Positions 48,494 through 58,289 of a DNA stretch of 64,000 bases are shown piece by piece. The notes under the pieces are model-generated. The model was given only the letters and a program-made list of their open reading frames with translations, searched no databases and had not been told where the DNA came from. The DNA comes from a virus, in the IMG/VR virus record IMGVR_UViG_3300033145_000788, positions 34,977 through 98,976 of that record, one strand, 5' to 3'. The stretch's first letter is position 1. Every line of letters begins with the position of its first letter. The translations under genes and the position numbers were made by a program.

Positions 48494-50470
48494 ATGAGTC
48501 ACGGAGCAAAAACAGAATTATTTGTAAGAAAACAGAGCGGTGGTATGTTCACGGTTGTGGATGAAGGAATGACTACTGGTAACATTTATTTTGTTGATTC
48601 GGGTAAGACTACAACCGGAGGCGATACTGCTCCTTTTGGTGATAACCCGGACCATCCTTTTTTAACCTTAGATTATGCTATCACGCAGACTACTGCGGCC
48701 AATAATGACCGTATTTATGTGATGGCTGGCCATACTGAGAGCATTGTCTCGGCAAGCGATATTGCCTTTGGGACAAAGACTGGTGTTCATGTCATCGGTT
48801 TGGGGCACGGGGCCGACCGTCCGGTTTTCACCTTTGATACTGATATTGCAGCCACGATTGCAGTCAACGCAGCTTCTACTAAGTTGGAGAATCTGGTCTT
48901 TGTTAATGGACTTGATAATATGACATCTCCGATGTTGGTGACAGCAGCTGATTGTGAGTTTATTGATGTTGAGACACGGGATAATAATAGCAGTTATCAT
49001 TGCGATGATTTCATCAAGTTGAGCAACGCTGCCCATCGGTTTCACATGAAGGGTTGGCGACATTTGGCCGGGGATGGAAAGACCGGAGCCCAGTCGGCGT
49101 TGTACATTGATGGATCAGATGATATTTTTGTTGAGGATTTTTATTGTCTCGGTGAATTTGCAGTCGCTAACATTGATAATACAACCGGCGCCGATGAGAT
49201 GCTGAGATGCGTATTCAAGCATGGACTTTTAGAGAATACGGCAATACAACCCTGTTTAGATGCTGACACCGATGCAACGGGCTATTTTTATGATGTACAT
49301 ATGAGAATAGCCTCTGGAACAACTTATATCAATGGTGATCCGGATATCCAATTCATTGAATGCTACGGGTCGAATGCGGCTGGCGGTGGTCAGGAAGAGA
49401 TTGGTAGTATTATCTCTGGTAGCGTCGAAGGCAAGATTGATGTCATTGATGGTTATCACGATGTGGCGGCAGTTGATACTTCTGACAATTTAGTAATATC
49501 AGACACCGTTGGGAATAAAGATGACACGGCAGCTACTACAGGTTCTGTGATTGCAATGGAGAAAGGTATAATCGCAGCCATCGGTGTTGTAGATGCATTC
49601 CATGATGTTCCCCTTGTTGATACTTCAGATAACGTGGTGGTATCGGATGTTCTTGGAAATAAGAATGACACCGCAGCCACCACGGGTTCTGTGATTGCAA
49701 TAGAGAAGGGGATCGTCGCTGCGATTGGTGTGGTAGACGCTTTCCATGATATTCCTACTGTTGATACATCGGACAATGTGGTTATATCAGATGTTCTCGG
49801 GAACAAAGATGATACAGCGGCTACGACCGGCTCAGTTGTTGCAATTAATAAGGGCATTGTTGCTGCCGTTGGGGTGGTTGATGCATTCCATGATGTACCT
49901 ACTGTTAACACATCGGATAATGTGGTGATGTCAGATGTTCTTGGCAACAAAGATGACTCGGCGACATCCACGGGTTCAGTGGCTGCGATTATTAAGCAGA
50001 TATTTGCTGATTCTGAAGGTTCAACAATCAATAAGGATCGGGAACAATATCTTATGGTGACGGCTGACTTTAGCCAGACTACCTGGAATGCACTTACATC
50101 TCATGAGATTCTAACTGTTACTGGCCTTAACCGGGTGAGAATTATTCCTGAGGTCCAGGCGGATGTTGGTAACGATTCGGCTACCGCGAAACTCTCACTT
50201 GGAACTGCAAATACGGTTGCGGAATTCCTTGCGGCGACCACGGCGACCGAATTAGATGCCGGTGAAATTTGGCAATCAACAACCGGAGCAAGCAATGTTT
50301 CGTCTTTGGCTCATACTTCCCTTGTGGATTACTTCATCAATGATGATGACATTGGCTATTTGATTGCGACTACGGCCACCACGGCGGGTTCCATGAGATT
50401 TCACTGTTGGTGGGAGGCATTAGAGGACGGAGCAAGCGTGGCCGCTGGTACCGGAGTAGCTTTAAGATAA
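48494..50470 (+). CDS. Large repeat-containing virion/fibre protein
   Basis: 659 residues from ATG 48494. N-terminal ~320 residues are beta-helix-like (NIYFVDSGKTTTGG, FLTLDYAITQTTAANNDRIY). Residues ~315-505 hold four 48-residue repeats, and the C-terminal ~150 are a beta-rich domain (RVRIIPEVQADVGNDSATAK). A fibre or appendage on the head is plausible from its place between capsid and neck genes. Confidence 0.55.
   Translation: MSHGAKTELFVRKQSGGMFTVVDEGMTTGNIYFVDSGKTTTGGDTAPFGDNPDHPFLTLDYAITQTTAANNDRIYVMAGHTESIVSASDIAFGTKTGVHVIGLGHGADRPVFTFDTDIAATIAVNAASTKLENLVFVNGLDNMTSPMLVTAADCEFIDVETRDNNSSYHCDDFIKLSNAAHRFHMKGWRHLAGDGKTGAQSALYIDGSDDIFVEDFYCLGEFAVANIDNTTGADEMLRCVFKHGLLENTAIQPCLDADTDATGYFYDVHMRIASGTTYINGDPDIQFIECYGSNAAGGGQEEIGSIISGSVEGKIDVIDGYHDVAAVDTSDNLVISDTVGNKDDTAATTGSVIAMEKGIIAAIGVVDAFHDVPLVDTSDNVVVSDVLGNKNDTAATTGSVIAIEKGIVAAIGVVDAFHDIPTVDTSDNVVISDVLGNKDDTAATTGSVVAINKGIVAAVGVVDAFHDVPTVNTSDNVVMSDVLGNKDDSATSTGSVAAIIKQIFADSEGSTINKDREQYLMVTADFSQTTWNALTSHEILTVTGLNRVRIIPEVQADVGNDSATAKLSLGTANTVAEFLAATTATELDAGEIWQSTTGASNVSSLAHTSLVDYFINDDDIGYLIATTATTAGSMRFHCWWEALEDGASVAAGTGVALR
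49440..50010 (+). repeat. Four in-frame 144-bp (48-residue) tandem repeats
   Basis: Repeat starts marked by GTTGATAC-like sequence at 49472, 49616, 49760 and 49904 are 144 bases apart. Each encodes a version of VDTSDNVVISDVLGNKDDTA then TGSVIAIEKGIVAAIGVVDA. Differences are mostly at third codon positions, showing selection on the protein. Confidence 0.75.
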
Positions 50471-50494
50471 ACCCTCAACCGAAAGGAAAATAAC

Positions 50495-51154
50495 GTGAAC
50501 TTAGATGGACTTCCTCCGGGTGTCATAGGGGTTGCCACTCACTATCTGGGTAGATATCGTGAATTCGATGTGTGCCTAGATAAGATTATTGCTCCAAATA
50601 GGACGGATGTTAGATGGAACATGGGGGTGAATATCGCCATGGGCTACAACAATTCCGTTCGTGTGATGCTCAAGGAAGGTTTACAGTGGACATGGATACT
50701 GGGGGACGACCATACCTTCAATTCCGATATTTTAGTTAATCTATTGAATCGGAATGTTGATGTGGTCGTTCCTCTTTGTTTAAGAAGACAGAAACCTTTT
50801 TACCCTGTTCTCCACAGTTCCCCCGCATCCGGCTTTAAACCAATGAAGGAAAAAGGTTGGGAGTTCTTGAAAGGGAAGCGAGGAATGGTGGATTTGGGAA
50901 ATTTGACTTGTGGGAATGCTGGGATGCTTATCCGGCGTTCTGTTCTTGAGAAGATGTCTGAACCCTGGTTCGAGGTTGGGCAGATTAATTCGGAATATGG
51001 ATCTACCGACCTATATTTCTGCAAGAAGTTATACGATCAGGGATTCAAAATCTATTTGGATACGGACAACCGGTTAGGGCATATAACACACGTGATAACC
51101 CTGCCTGTCAGAGGGCCTGACGGCGAACTTGGCCCAGATTTAAGGGTGCCGTAA
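50495..51154 (+). CDS. GT-A glycosyltransferase-like protein
   Basis: 219 residues. GVATHYLGRYREFDVCLDKI and TWILGDDHTFNSDILVNLLN, the latter a D-D-H variant of the DxD metal/nucleotide-sugar motif, with TCGNAGMLIRRSVLEKM later. Related to the first half of the next gene. In the neck region it may glycosylate virion proteins or host surface sugars. Confidence 0.6.
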   Translation: MNLDGLPPGVIGVATHYLGRYREFDVCLDKIIAPNRTDVRWNMGVNIAMGYNNSVRVMLKEGLQWTWILGDDHTFNSDILVNLLNRNVDVVVPLCLRRQKPFYPVLHSSPASGFKPMKEKGWEFLKGKRGMVDLGNLTCGNAGMLIRRSVLEKMSEPWFEVGQINSEYGSTDLYFCKKLYDQGFKIYLDTDNRLGHITHVITLPVRGPDGELGPDLRVP

Positions 51155-52506
51155 TGCAAGTGGTACATGATTATCCGCCGGGAGTCGTGGGGATTGTTAC
51201 CTCTTCCTTGGGGCGTTATCGTGAATTCGATATGGCACTTGGAAGTTTGACCGTTCCCGATGGTTCTCAAGTCACTTGGCAATCCGGGCTTAATATTTGT
51301 CTTAATTTCAATGGTATTCTCAGGCAGATGTTAGCCGATCCAAAGTACAAATGGGCCTTTACATTGGGGGACGATCATACCTTTTCCCCTGATATCTTAT
51401 TGAGGCTCTTGAAGCACGATGTTGACGTGGTTGTCCCACTTGTGGCGAGGAGACTTCCTGCCTATGATCCGGTGCTCCACGAGGCGGCTAAGAATGGTTA
51501 TCAGCGCATCTATTGGAATTATTTTGATGACAAGGATGGCTTGATAGACATTACTCATAAGACCGTGGGGAACGCCGGGATGTTGATCAAGCGAGAGGTA
51601 ATTGAGGGGATACGGGAGCCTTGGTTTGAGGCGGGCAAGATGCACCCTGAATTGAACACCCCGGACTTGTGGTTTTCCGAGAAGCTCAGGGCGCATGGGT
51701 TCAAGACCTACATGGATCTGAATACCACTATCGGTCATATTACCCATACGGCAGTATGGCCCCAAAAGCGAAATGGCAAATGGGGAGTGGTAATAAGGTC
51801 GGCCGGGGACTTCGTGGGCAATGGGGAGACCCCAGTGGTTGAGAATTATTTCCGGCCTGTCGGAGCCTTGAATTGGAAGAAAAAGTTTAATGAATGGCGT
51901 GAGCATTACGACGAGATGGATTATAAGGATCAAATCCGCTTTTTCTTTATGTATGGCGAGGCCTTTCCGGTCCAGTTTAGATATTCACGGCAAAAGATAT
52001 TTAACCTTTTGGCTCCGTTGAAAGACAGACCGAAGGTCCTTGAGATTGGCGGCTGGCGTGGGGAGATGGCCTATGATGTTTTCAATGAAATTCCACACAT
52101 AGAACGGTGGTTGAATGTCGAGATTTGCCAGCAGGTCGTGGAGAATTCTGTTTGCTCGGACGAGAGATACGAGGTCGGGATACCTGACGATTTTATCTGG
52201 AATGTGGACCCCGGACAATTTGAGGATTTCGATGTCTTGGTCATGTCGCATGTAGTTGAGTTTATGCGGGCGAGGGATTTCGAGAAGATAATCGGGAATC
52301 TGAAGTTAATCAAGAACGTATATCTTGAGTGTTCGATTTGTGAGAAAACCGAAGATGTTGATTGGACAGATCATCTTGATCCCTGCATCTATGAATGGGG
52401 GTGGGATAGGACAATAGAGGTCATGGAGAAGTACGGATATAAATTAACATATCAAGAATTTCCTGCGGCGTTCTTTGCCCGGGAAACGGAGGACAATAAT
52501 GGGTGA
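51154..52506 (+). CDS. Glycosyltransferase-methyltransferase fusion
   Basis: 450 residues, overlapping the previous stop. Residues 1-215 repeat the GT-A plan (ALGSLTVPDG..., FTLGDDHTFSPDILLRLLKH, VGNAGMLIKREV). Residues ~285-445 look like a SAM-dependent methyltransferase (KVLEIGGWRGEMAYDVFNEI, LNVEICQQVVEN, FDVLVMSHVVEFM). It could add and methylate a sugar. Confidence 0.6.
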   Translation: MQVVHDYPPGVVGIVTSSLGRYREFDMALGSLTVPDGSQVTWQSGLNICLNFNGILRQMLADPKYKWAFTLGDDHTFSPDILLRLLKHDVDVVVPLVARRLPAYDPVLHEAAKNGYQRIYWNYFDDKDGLIDITHKTVGNAGMLIKREVIEGIREPWFEAGKMHPELNTPDLWFSEKLRAHGFKTYMDLNTTIGHITHTAVWPQKRNGKWGVVIRSAGDFVGNGETPVVENYFRPVGALNWKKKFNEWREHYDEMDYKDQIRFFFMYGEAFPVQFRYSRQKIFNLLAPLKDRPKVLEIGGWRGEMAYDVFNEIPHIERWLNVEICQQVVENSVCSDERYEVGIPDDFIWNVDPGQFEDFDVLVMSHVVEFMRARDFEKIIGNLKLIKNVYLECSICEKTEDVDWTDHLDPCIYEWGWDRTIEVMEKYGYKLTYQEFPAAFFARETEDNNG

Positions 52507-52825
52507 TGCTTATCGAGTACACGAGACGACCGGAAGCACAGATATAGATTCTTCTTTAGATCCGGGGGTTGCAGGACAGCTTGAATCGTTTGAGCTTCAT
52601 TTGGATGCGGCTGGCGGAGCTAATTCCCTTACGATTACGAGGAATTCGCTGGCGGGATCGGATTATGATGTAGTCTGGTACACCAAGGATATGACGGCAG
52701 TCACGGATATTTTGTGGGTTCCAGATAGACCTCTGCACTTTGAGGCTGGGGATTTGGTTGATATTGCGTGGACGAATGCCGGCGGGGCGACATATGGCCT
52801 CACGCTGAAATGGAGAGGGATATAA
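52499..52825 (+). CDS. Virion-type beta protein
   Basis: 108 residues from ATG 52499 (GGAGGAC upstream). Beta pattern LESFELHLDAAGGANSLTIT and LHFEAGDLVDIAWTNAGGAT, like small phage surface or adaptor proteins. Exact role unknown. Confidence 0.45.
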   Translation: MGDAYRVHETTGSTDIDSSLDPGVAGQLESFELHLDAAGGANSLTITRNSLAGSDYDVVWYTKDMTAVTDILWVPDRPLHFEAGDLVDIAWTNAGGATYGLTLKWRGI

Positions 52826-52826
52826 G

Positions 52827-53978
52827 ATGTCCATCGTTTCTGATGATGAAATATTAACCTTTTTGGACGTTGAAACGGTTGGGTATTTCCAGATTACGGC
52901 GGCTAACGATGTAATGAGATTTACGGCTTCCGCTGGCGGGACCGCGAGTATTGACATCCCAGATTCCACTTATAATGGGGCGGGGTTGGCCACGGCCCTT
53001 AATACGGCAATGGATGCGGACGCCACCCTGACGGGTGGGGCGGTCACTTTTACGGTGGCTTATTCTACATCTACCAGGAAGTTCACGATTACTCCAAGTA
53101 CGGGGACTATCGCCTATGATCATTCTGAATCTGATGGGGGTCTGACTCTTGGATTTAATGCAGACCATTCTGCCGCCTCCTCGATTACGAGTAATGTAGC
53201 GGCTGGAGATCCAATAGGTGTCGTGACCGATATTAGGGATGCAGTCGAGGATTGGATTCAAAATTCATATTGCTATCGTACTTTTGCGACGACCAGTTAT
53301 ACCCTGGAAGAATACGATGGTAACGGGGAACAGATAATCCACCTGAAGAATTTCCCTTTGACGGCGGTTGATTTGGTATGCGTTGGAACTCTCGATGTCA
53401 TAAGGATTAAGAATACGTCCGATTATACCCAAGCATCGGTCTCTGTCACGTCAACAGGGTTGAGGCTCGTCAAAGACGGGACTGCCGATGAGACGGTTCT
53501 CTGGGCATCCAATACGACCATGGCGGCTGTGGTGACCGCTGTCAATACCCTCGGAAACGGATGGGAAGCGGCAATGCAGAGTACGGCTTATAATAGTTTT
53601 GCTTCGTCATTTCTTCTTGAGCGGTGGGCGGCTAGTGCAATAGACGATAACTGGATTTATCTCCAGATGCCGGATGACCCGGAAGACGATATAAAGGTTG
53701 ATCCAGACCGGGGTCAAATCAGGAAATATAGCAAATTCCCGGAGGGATTCAGGAATATATATGTGACTTATACAGCCGGATATTCTTCGACGACCATGCC
53801 AGAAGATCTCAAGCTGGCGGTTAAGATATTGACGAAATATATTATCCAGAGGAGAGAGGAAGAAACATTCGGCGTTGATTCTTTCTGGGCAGGAAACATC
53901 AAGACTATGTTTGAAAAAGAAGCTATTCCCTTGGAAGCCAAACAGATTTTAGATAGATACCGGCGGGTGATAATATGA
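52827..53978 (+). CDS. Head-tail connector (HK97 gp6-like) with extra domain
   Basis: 383 residues. The C-terminal region (YVTYTAGYSSTTMPEDLKLA, then VKILTKYIIQRREEETFGVDSF) is the standard gp6-like adaptor helix bundle. The N-terminus ILTFLDVE and the middle of ~90 residues (MRFTASAGGTASIDIPDSTY...) carry an inserted beta domain. Binds the portal and opens the channel to the tail. Confidence 0.65.
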   Translation: MSIVSDDEILTFLDVETVGYFQITAANDVMRFTASAGGTASIDIPDSTYNGAGLATALNTAMDADATLTGGAVTFTVAYSTSTRKFTITPSTGTIAYDHSESDGGLTLGFNADHSAASSITSNVAAGDPIGVVTDIRDAVEDWIQNSYCYRTFATTSYTLEEYDGNGEQIIHLKNFPLTAVDLVCVGTLDVIRIKNTSDYTQASVSVTSTGLRLVKDGTADETVLWASNTTMAAVVTAVNTLGNGWEAAMQSTAYNSFASSFLLERWAASAIDDNWIYLQMPDDPEDDIKVDPDRGQIRKYSKFPEGFRNIYVTYTAGYSSTTMPEDLKLAVKILTKYIIQRREEETFGVDSFWAGNIKTMFEKEAIPLEAKQILDRYRRVII

Positions 53979-54301
53979 GAGGCCCAAAGGTAGAATTGGA
54001 ACTCCAGAAATATAGCGATACCACGGATAGTATGGGCGGATATTCCCGTAAATGGTACGGGGCGAGGAAGATTAAAGGTGTTCTCACGGGTCTCTCTATG
54101 GACGAACGGGTCGGGGCCGATAAGGAAACAGTATATGCTACTCACCGATTCTTCTGTAGTGTTCCGCCCGCCTTGTCCATATCCTCTAAGGATAGATTTG
54201 TCATTTCCAAAGGAGGCCAGAGAATCTTTGATATCAAAACGGTCAATGATCCAACCGGGCAAGGAAGGGGTTTGGAAATAGAACTGTTGGAAGTGACCTG
54301 A
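53975..54301 (+). CDS. Head closure protein (SPP1 gp16 / phage_H_T_join-like)
   Basis: 108 residues, overlapping the previous stop. LELQKYSDTTDSMGGYSRKW then ATHRFFCSV and DRFVISKGGQRIFDIKTVND match the head-tail joining family in length and order. Confidence 0.7.
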   Translation: MRGPKVELELQKYSDTTDSMGGYSRKWYGARKIKGVLTGLSMDERVGADKETVYATHRFFCSVPPALSISSKDRFVISKGGQRIFDIKTVNDPTGQGRGLEIELLEVT

Positions 54302-54786
54302 TGAGCAAAATGGTAAATTGGAATGATAAAGCCGTTCTCCGGGAGATGCAGGGAAAGCAGAAGATTGCCTTGAATAAATGCGGGGTCACCCTTGAACGGG
54401 ACATCAAGATGTCCATGAAGAAAGGGATACATAAGCCTTATATTCGACAGAAGGCAACTGGAGGGAAAGGTGCAAAATATCATTGGTCGAGTGCCCCAGG
54501 ACAGCCACCAGCGGTAGATACCGGAAGATTGAGGGCATCTATTACATTCCAGACTGATTTTGGACCAGGAACAAAACCTGAACCAAACCCAGAGGGGAAA
54601 TCTAGTGATGGAATAAGAAAGCCCCCTAAAAAGACAAATGAGTTGATTTGTGTAGTTGGGACAAACGTGAAATATGGAAAATATCTTGAATTGGGAACCC
54701 GGAGGATGAGTCCTCGGCCATTTCTGAGAACCTCATTAGAAAGAAACCGAAGGAAAATTTTATCCTTTTTTAATTTTATGAGATGA
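54301..54786 (+). CDS. Neck/tail completion protein (HK97 gp10-like)
   Basis: 161 residues. PPAVDTGRLRASITFQTD, VGTNVKYGKYLELGTRRMSP and RPFLRTSLERNR are characteristic of HK97 gp10 proteins. Directly follows the head closure gene (ATG overlaps TGA). Confidence 0.75.
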   Translation: MSKMVNWNDKAVLREMQGKQKIALNKCGVTLERDIKMSMKKGIHKPYIRQKATGGKGAKYHWSSAPGQPPAVDTGRLRASITFQTDFGPGTKPEPNPEGKSSDGIRKPPKKTNELICVVGTNVKYGKYLELGTRRMSPRPFLRTSLERNRRKILSFFNFMR

Positions 54787-54790
54787 GATT

Positions 54791-55192
54791 ATGAGTAATG
54801 CAGTTGCGACCGCGATATATAGCAAAGTCACCGGAAGCATCAACACTTTTGATACCGCCATCGGTGGCCGTATTTACTATCAGCAGGCCCCACAGGAGGC
54901 TACGTATCCGTTTTGTGTCTTCTTTCTTATTGACGAACGGTATGACTATATGTTTCTTGAGGAATTTGAAGAGCATGTAATCCAATTCAATATTTATTCT
55001 AATGACACAGCTTCTTCCGATGAGGCCGGCGACATATATGGTTATCTGACCACTTTGTTCGATTGGTGTACATTGACTGTATCGGGATTCATTCACCTCA
55101 AAATGGAGAGGGAATTTGCAGTTCTTGATAAACTTGAAGATGATGACGTTTGGCAGTATGCAGTTCAATATAGGTTATTGATAAGAGAGTAG
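54791..55192 (+). CDS. Tail terminator-like protein
   Basis: 133 residues. AIGGRIYYQQAPQEATYPFC and VIQFNIYSNDTASSDEAGDI resemble DUF3168/gpU-like tail-completion proteins in size, position and pattern. It would cap the tail tube at the head end. Confidence 0.6.
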   Translation: MSNAVATAIYSKVTGSINTFDTAIGGRIYYQQAPQEATYPFCVFFLIDERYDYMFLEEFEEHVIQFNIYSNDTASSDEAGDIYGYLTTLFDWCTLTVSGFIHLKMEREFAVLDKLEDDDVWQYAVQYRLLIRE

Positions 55193-55199
55193 GGCAGAA

Positions 55200-55388
55200 A
55201 TGTTCAGAGCGATTAATACAAAGGTTCGGGTGATTTGGGATATTAATGATAGGGAATATGTGGCCACAGTAGGGCTGATGCCGGGGACTAGATCGTCCGG
55301 AAAGTCGCCCGAAAGGGCCTTACTAGCTTTAGCTACGGCCATGAAAGAATACATGGAAATAATCCTAGAAGAAGGGAATAAGATTTGA
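55200..55388 (+). CDS. Small hypothetical protein
   Basis: 62 residues. Strand-rich N-terminus (TKVRVIWDINDREYVATVGL) and helical C-terminus. Ends overlapping the sulfotransferase gene start. No family recognised. Confidence 0.4.
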   Translation: MFRAINTKVRVIWDINDREYVATVGLMPGTRSSGKSPERALLALATAMKEYMEIILEEGNKI

Positions 55389-55918
55389 AAACATTTGTCA
55401 TCTTGGGAATGCACAGATCGGCGACATCACTCCCCGCCCAGGGACTCTCCAAGGCGGGTGTCCGCATGGGGGATCGCCTGTTAGGAGTTGATCCAGATTC
55501 TAATCCTTACGGGCATTATGAGGATGTTGACTTTATTCGAATGAACGAGTGGCTCTTGAATAGTGCTGGTGGTTCCTGGAGGAACCCGCCTTCTGAGCTT
55601 GATCTTGAGAAGGCCGGAAAAGAAAACGGATACATAATTAAGAAGCTTGTGCGTCGGAAGGAACGTGAACCGTTCTGGGGATGGAAAGACCCCAGGACGA
55701 CGCTGACGATCCGGATGTATCTGCCCTATTTGACCAACCCCCATTTCATAGCCTGTTTCCGAGAACCGCTTGAGGTGGCCAGATCATTGAACAAAAGAAA
55801 CGGGATTCCTGTAGAGGAGGGACTCAAACTGGCGGGAATCTATAATGAAAAACTCTTGGGATTTCTGGAGGAGTTTTCGGGTCAATATGAAGACCTCGAT
55901 TATTATACCGGTGCATAA
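55385..55918 (+). CDS. Sulfotransferase-like protein
   Basis: 177 residues. FVILGMHRSATSLPAQGLSK is the PAPS-binding P-loop-like motif, and HFIACFREPLEVARSLNKRN the second (3' phosphate-binding) motif. FWGWKDPRTTLTI is also typical. Shorter than most sulfotransferases, so perhaps a minimal form. Grouped with glycosyltransferases in the tail block. Confidence 0.65.
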   Translation: MKTFVILGMHRSATSLPAQGLSKAGVRMGDRLLGVDPDSNPYGHYEDVDFIRMNEWLLNSAGGSWRNPPSELDLEKAGKENGYIIKKLVRRKEREPFWGWKDPRTTLTIRMYLPYLTNPHFIACFREPLEVARSLNKRNGIPVEEGLKLAGIYNEKLLGFLEEFSGQYEDLDYYTGA

Positions 55919-56630
55919 TTGCTTGGAATATACCAAGCAATGTGTTGAATCCATAAAACAGTGCACCCGTGATTATGAGTTGATCATTGTAGATAATGCT
56001 TCGACCGATGGGACATTTGATTGGTTGAAGCCATTGAGAGATGATAATTCTCTTACTGCGACCTTCCTAACTACGAATCTTGGATATGCCGGGGGGATGA
56101 ACAAGGGGGCGGAGAAGGCTTCTGGGGATTATTTTTGCTTAATGAATAACGACATCATTGTCACGCCCGGATGGTTGGAGCGGTTGATTTATCATCTTGA
56201 AAATAATCTTGATCTTGTTGGACCGATGACTAATTACGTGTCCGGTCAGCAGAGGCTAATGGCAGATACCTATAAGAACCAGGAAGAATTAACACAGGTA
56301 GCCAATCAAATTTACTGGGAAAACGAAGGAAAATTCTCATTGGTCAATTGGATTATAGGATTCTGCATGGTCATGTCGGCGGAGACTTGGTATCGGATTG
56401 GGGATATGGATGAGCAATTCGGGCTGGGGAATTGTGAGGACATTGATTACTGCCTCCGTGCCCAGGACGCCGGAATAAGGATTGGGTTTGCCCAAGATGT
56501 TTATATTCATCACTTTGGGGGGCAGACATTCAAGGATGTCGGGGGTCCCGGCCTCTGCCGGGAATTGTGTATTACCAATGGGGAAAAATTAAAGAAAAAG
56601 TGGGGAAAGGAAAGGAATTATAAACAATGA
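55887..56630 (+). CDS. GT2-family glycosyltransferase
   Basis: 247 residues from ATG 55887, overlapping the previous gene. KTSIIIPVHNCLEYTKQCVE, IIVDNASTDGT and FCLMNNDIIVTPGWLERL (the N-N-D variant of DxD) and EQFGLGNCEDIDYCLRAQDA (acceptor base region) are diagnostic of inverting GT2 enzymes such as rhamnosyltransferases. Confidence 0.75.
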   Translation: MKTSIIIPVHNCLEYTKQCVESIKQCTRDYELIIVDNASTDGTFDWLKPLRDDNSLTATFLTTNLGYAGGMNKGAEKASGDYFCLMNNDIIVTPGWLERLIYHLENNLDLVGPMTNYVSGQQRLMADTYKNQEELTQVANQIYWENEGKFSLVNWIIGFCMVMSAETWYRIGDMDEQFGLGNCEDIDYCLRAQDAGIRIGFAQDVYIHHFGGQTFKDVGGPGLCRELCITNGEKLKKKWGKERNYKQ

Positions 56631-57298
56631 AGGTATCTAATTACAGATTGGGGATTGCGTTACCCCTTGTGGATGACCGGGTCCCGACTCAATTTTTAGA
56701 CAGTTGGACCCTGATGGAGAAGCCGGAATACACTTACATCCGACCGGATTTTCCCGGATACATAGCCGCAGTTAGGAATAATCTGGTGGAGTATGCCATT
56801 CAGGCCGGCTGTTCGCATTTGCTCATGATGGACACGGATCAGATTTATCCATCGGATACCATAATGAAACTTATAGAGCACGACCTCCCGATTGTGGGGG
56901 CCAAGGTGCATCGGCGGTATCCGCCGTTTGATCCCATTATGTATAAATGGGATAGGGAAATCGGTAGGTATTTCATGCTTCCGGAAGAGATTTGGAAGAA
57001 CGAATCTCTGCCGGAAGTTGATGTAGTCGGGACCGGTTGCATATTAGTGGATATCAAGGTTTTCATGGACTTGGAATATCCCTGGTTCAAGCATGAATCG
57101 GTTAGCCTGAAATCCGGCCAGAAGGCGGTCGGAGAAGATGTCTACTTTTGCAGGAAGGCCAAGGAGGCCGGATACCAGATTTTTGCGGATACGACGATCA
57201 AGATTGATCATCTGGGATTGTTATCAATAAACGAAGAGACTTATGAGGTATATAAAATGTTGACCCTCATAGGAGGTAAGAAAGATGGCGGCAACTAA
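56627..57298 (+). CDS. GT-A glycosyltransferase-like protein
   Basis: 223 residues. HLLMMDTDQIYPSDTIMKLI holds a D-T-D motif for metal and nucleotide-sugar, with VVGTGCILVDIKVFMDLEYP and GEDVYFCRKAKEAGYQIFAD later. Related in plan to the 50495 product. It overlaps the tail-tube gene by 14 bases. Confidence 0.65.
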   Translation: MKVSNYRLGIALPLVDDRVPTQFLDSWTLMEKPEYTYIRPDFPGYIAAVRNNLVEYAIQAGCSHLLMMDTDQIYPSDTIMKLIEHDLPIVGAKVHRRYPPFDPIMYKWDREIGRYFMLPEEIWKNESLPEVDVVGTGCILVDIKVFMDLEYPWFKHESVSLKSGQKAVGEDVYFCRKAKEAGYQIFADTTIKIDHLGLLSINEETYEVYKMLTLIGGKKDGGN

Positions 57299-58268
57299 AA
57301 TCGGGAGGAATTGCGCCGTTAAACTCGGAAGCACCCAGATCCTTGGGCTTGGCACTTGGACTCTATCTGGGATTGATTCAGATGTCATAGAAGATACTGA
57401 ATTTGGAGATGATTATAAGACATATCAGGTGGGATTCCGGGAAGGGGGAACGATTACCTTTAATGGCTATCACGATCCGACGGACGCTACCGGCCAGACT
57501 GCATTAAAGACCTATTGGAGGGGTGGTAATGAGATAACCAGCCTCAGGCTTTATGTGGATAGCACGAGTTATTGGAGTTCGTATTCGATGGACGAGGACT
57601 GCGCCGTGATAACCGACTGGACCGATGGCGATAATGATGCCGGGGGCGGGGCCGGGGCGGCTTCTACTCAGACAACCTATGATGGTAAATCATGTTTTAG
57701 CTTTTATGTCTCGACGGCCGGTGCGGGAACATTTGCAAGAAGAACTAAAAGTTATGGAGATATCTTTCGGCAGACAACCACGATTGAGGCGGCAATAAGA
57801 TCAAATGACCTTGGTACCTTGGCGAATGTGGATTATTTTGAGCTATTGGCATATTTCTCCGCAACCCTGCAATTCCGGGCGAGATTTGCCACAGATGGAT
57901 TATATATCTATGACGGAACGTCCGATGTCGAGGTGGGGACTGATATCGTTTCAACTGGCTCTTGGCAGGTTTGGAAATTTGAAATTAGGCACGAGGCGGA
58001 TGCTACTGCGAATTGCGATGTCTATTTAGATAATATATTTCAAGAGGGAAACATTGATTGCAGTTCCACCGGTTCCGGTTACACGGCGGGGGATATCGTG
58101 CTAACCCAAAATGCGGCGACCAACAATACAACACAAACCTATCTTAATTATCTCCGGGCGCCAACGTCAACGGTGGAAATAACGAGCTGGGAGGTTAGTG
58201 CAGACAAGGCAGATTTGGTCAGATGTTCGTTCACCGCAAAGGTGGACGGACACATGGTTTTACAATAA
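57285..58268 (+). CDS. Tail tube protein with inserted LamG-like domain
   Basis: 327 residues. Residues 1-97 and 298-327 align closely with the 136-residue tail protein at 58290 (VIEDTEFGDDYKTYQVGFRE, SLRLYVDSTSYW, EITSWEVSADKADLVRCSFT). Between them is a ~200-residue insertion (TTYDGKSCFSFYVSTAGAGT, WKFEIRHEADATANCDVYLD) that resembles a concanavalin/LamG domain. The chimera could be incorporated in the tail tube with the domain projecting outward. Confidence 0.65.
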   Translation: MAATKIGRNCAVKLGSTQILGLGTWTLSGIDSDVIEDTEFGDDYKTYQVGFREGGTITFNGYHDPTDATGQTALKTYWRGGNEITSLRLYVDSTSYWSSYSMDEDCAVITDWTDGDNDAGGGAGAASTQTTYDGKSCFSFYVSTAGAGTFARRTKSYGDIFRQTTTIEAAIRSNDLGTLANVDYFELLAYFSATLQFRARFATDGLYIYDGTSDVEVGTDIVSTGSWQVWKFEIRHEADATANCDVYLDNIFQEGNIDCSSTGSGYTAGDIVLTQNAATNNTTQTYLNYLRAPTSTVEITSWEVSADKADLVRCSFTAKVDGHMVLQ

Positions 58269-58289
58269 ACTTTTATGGAGGATTGAAAA

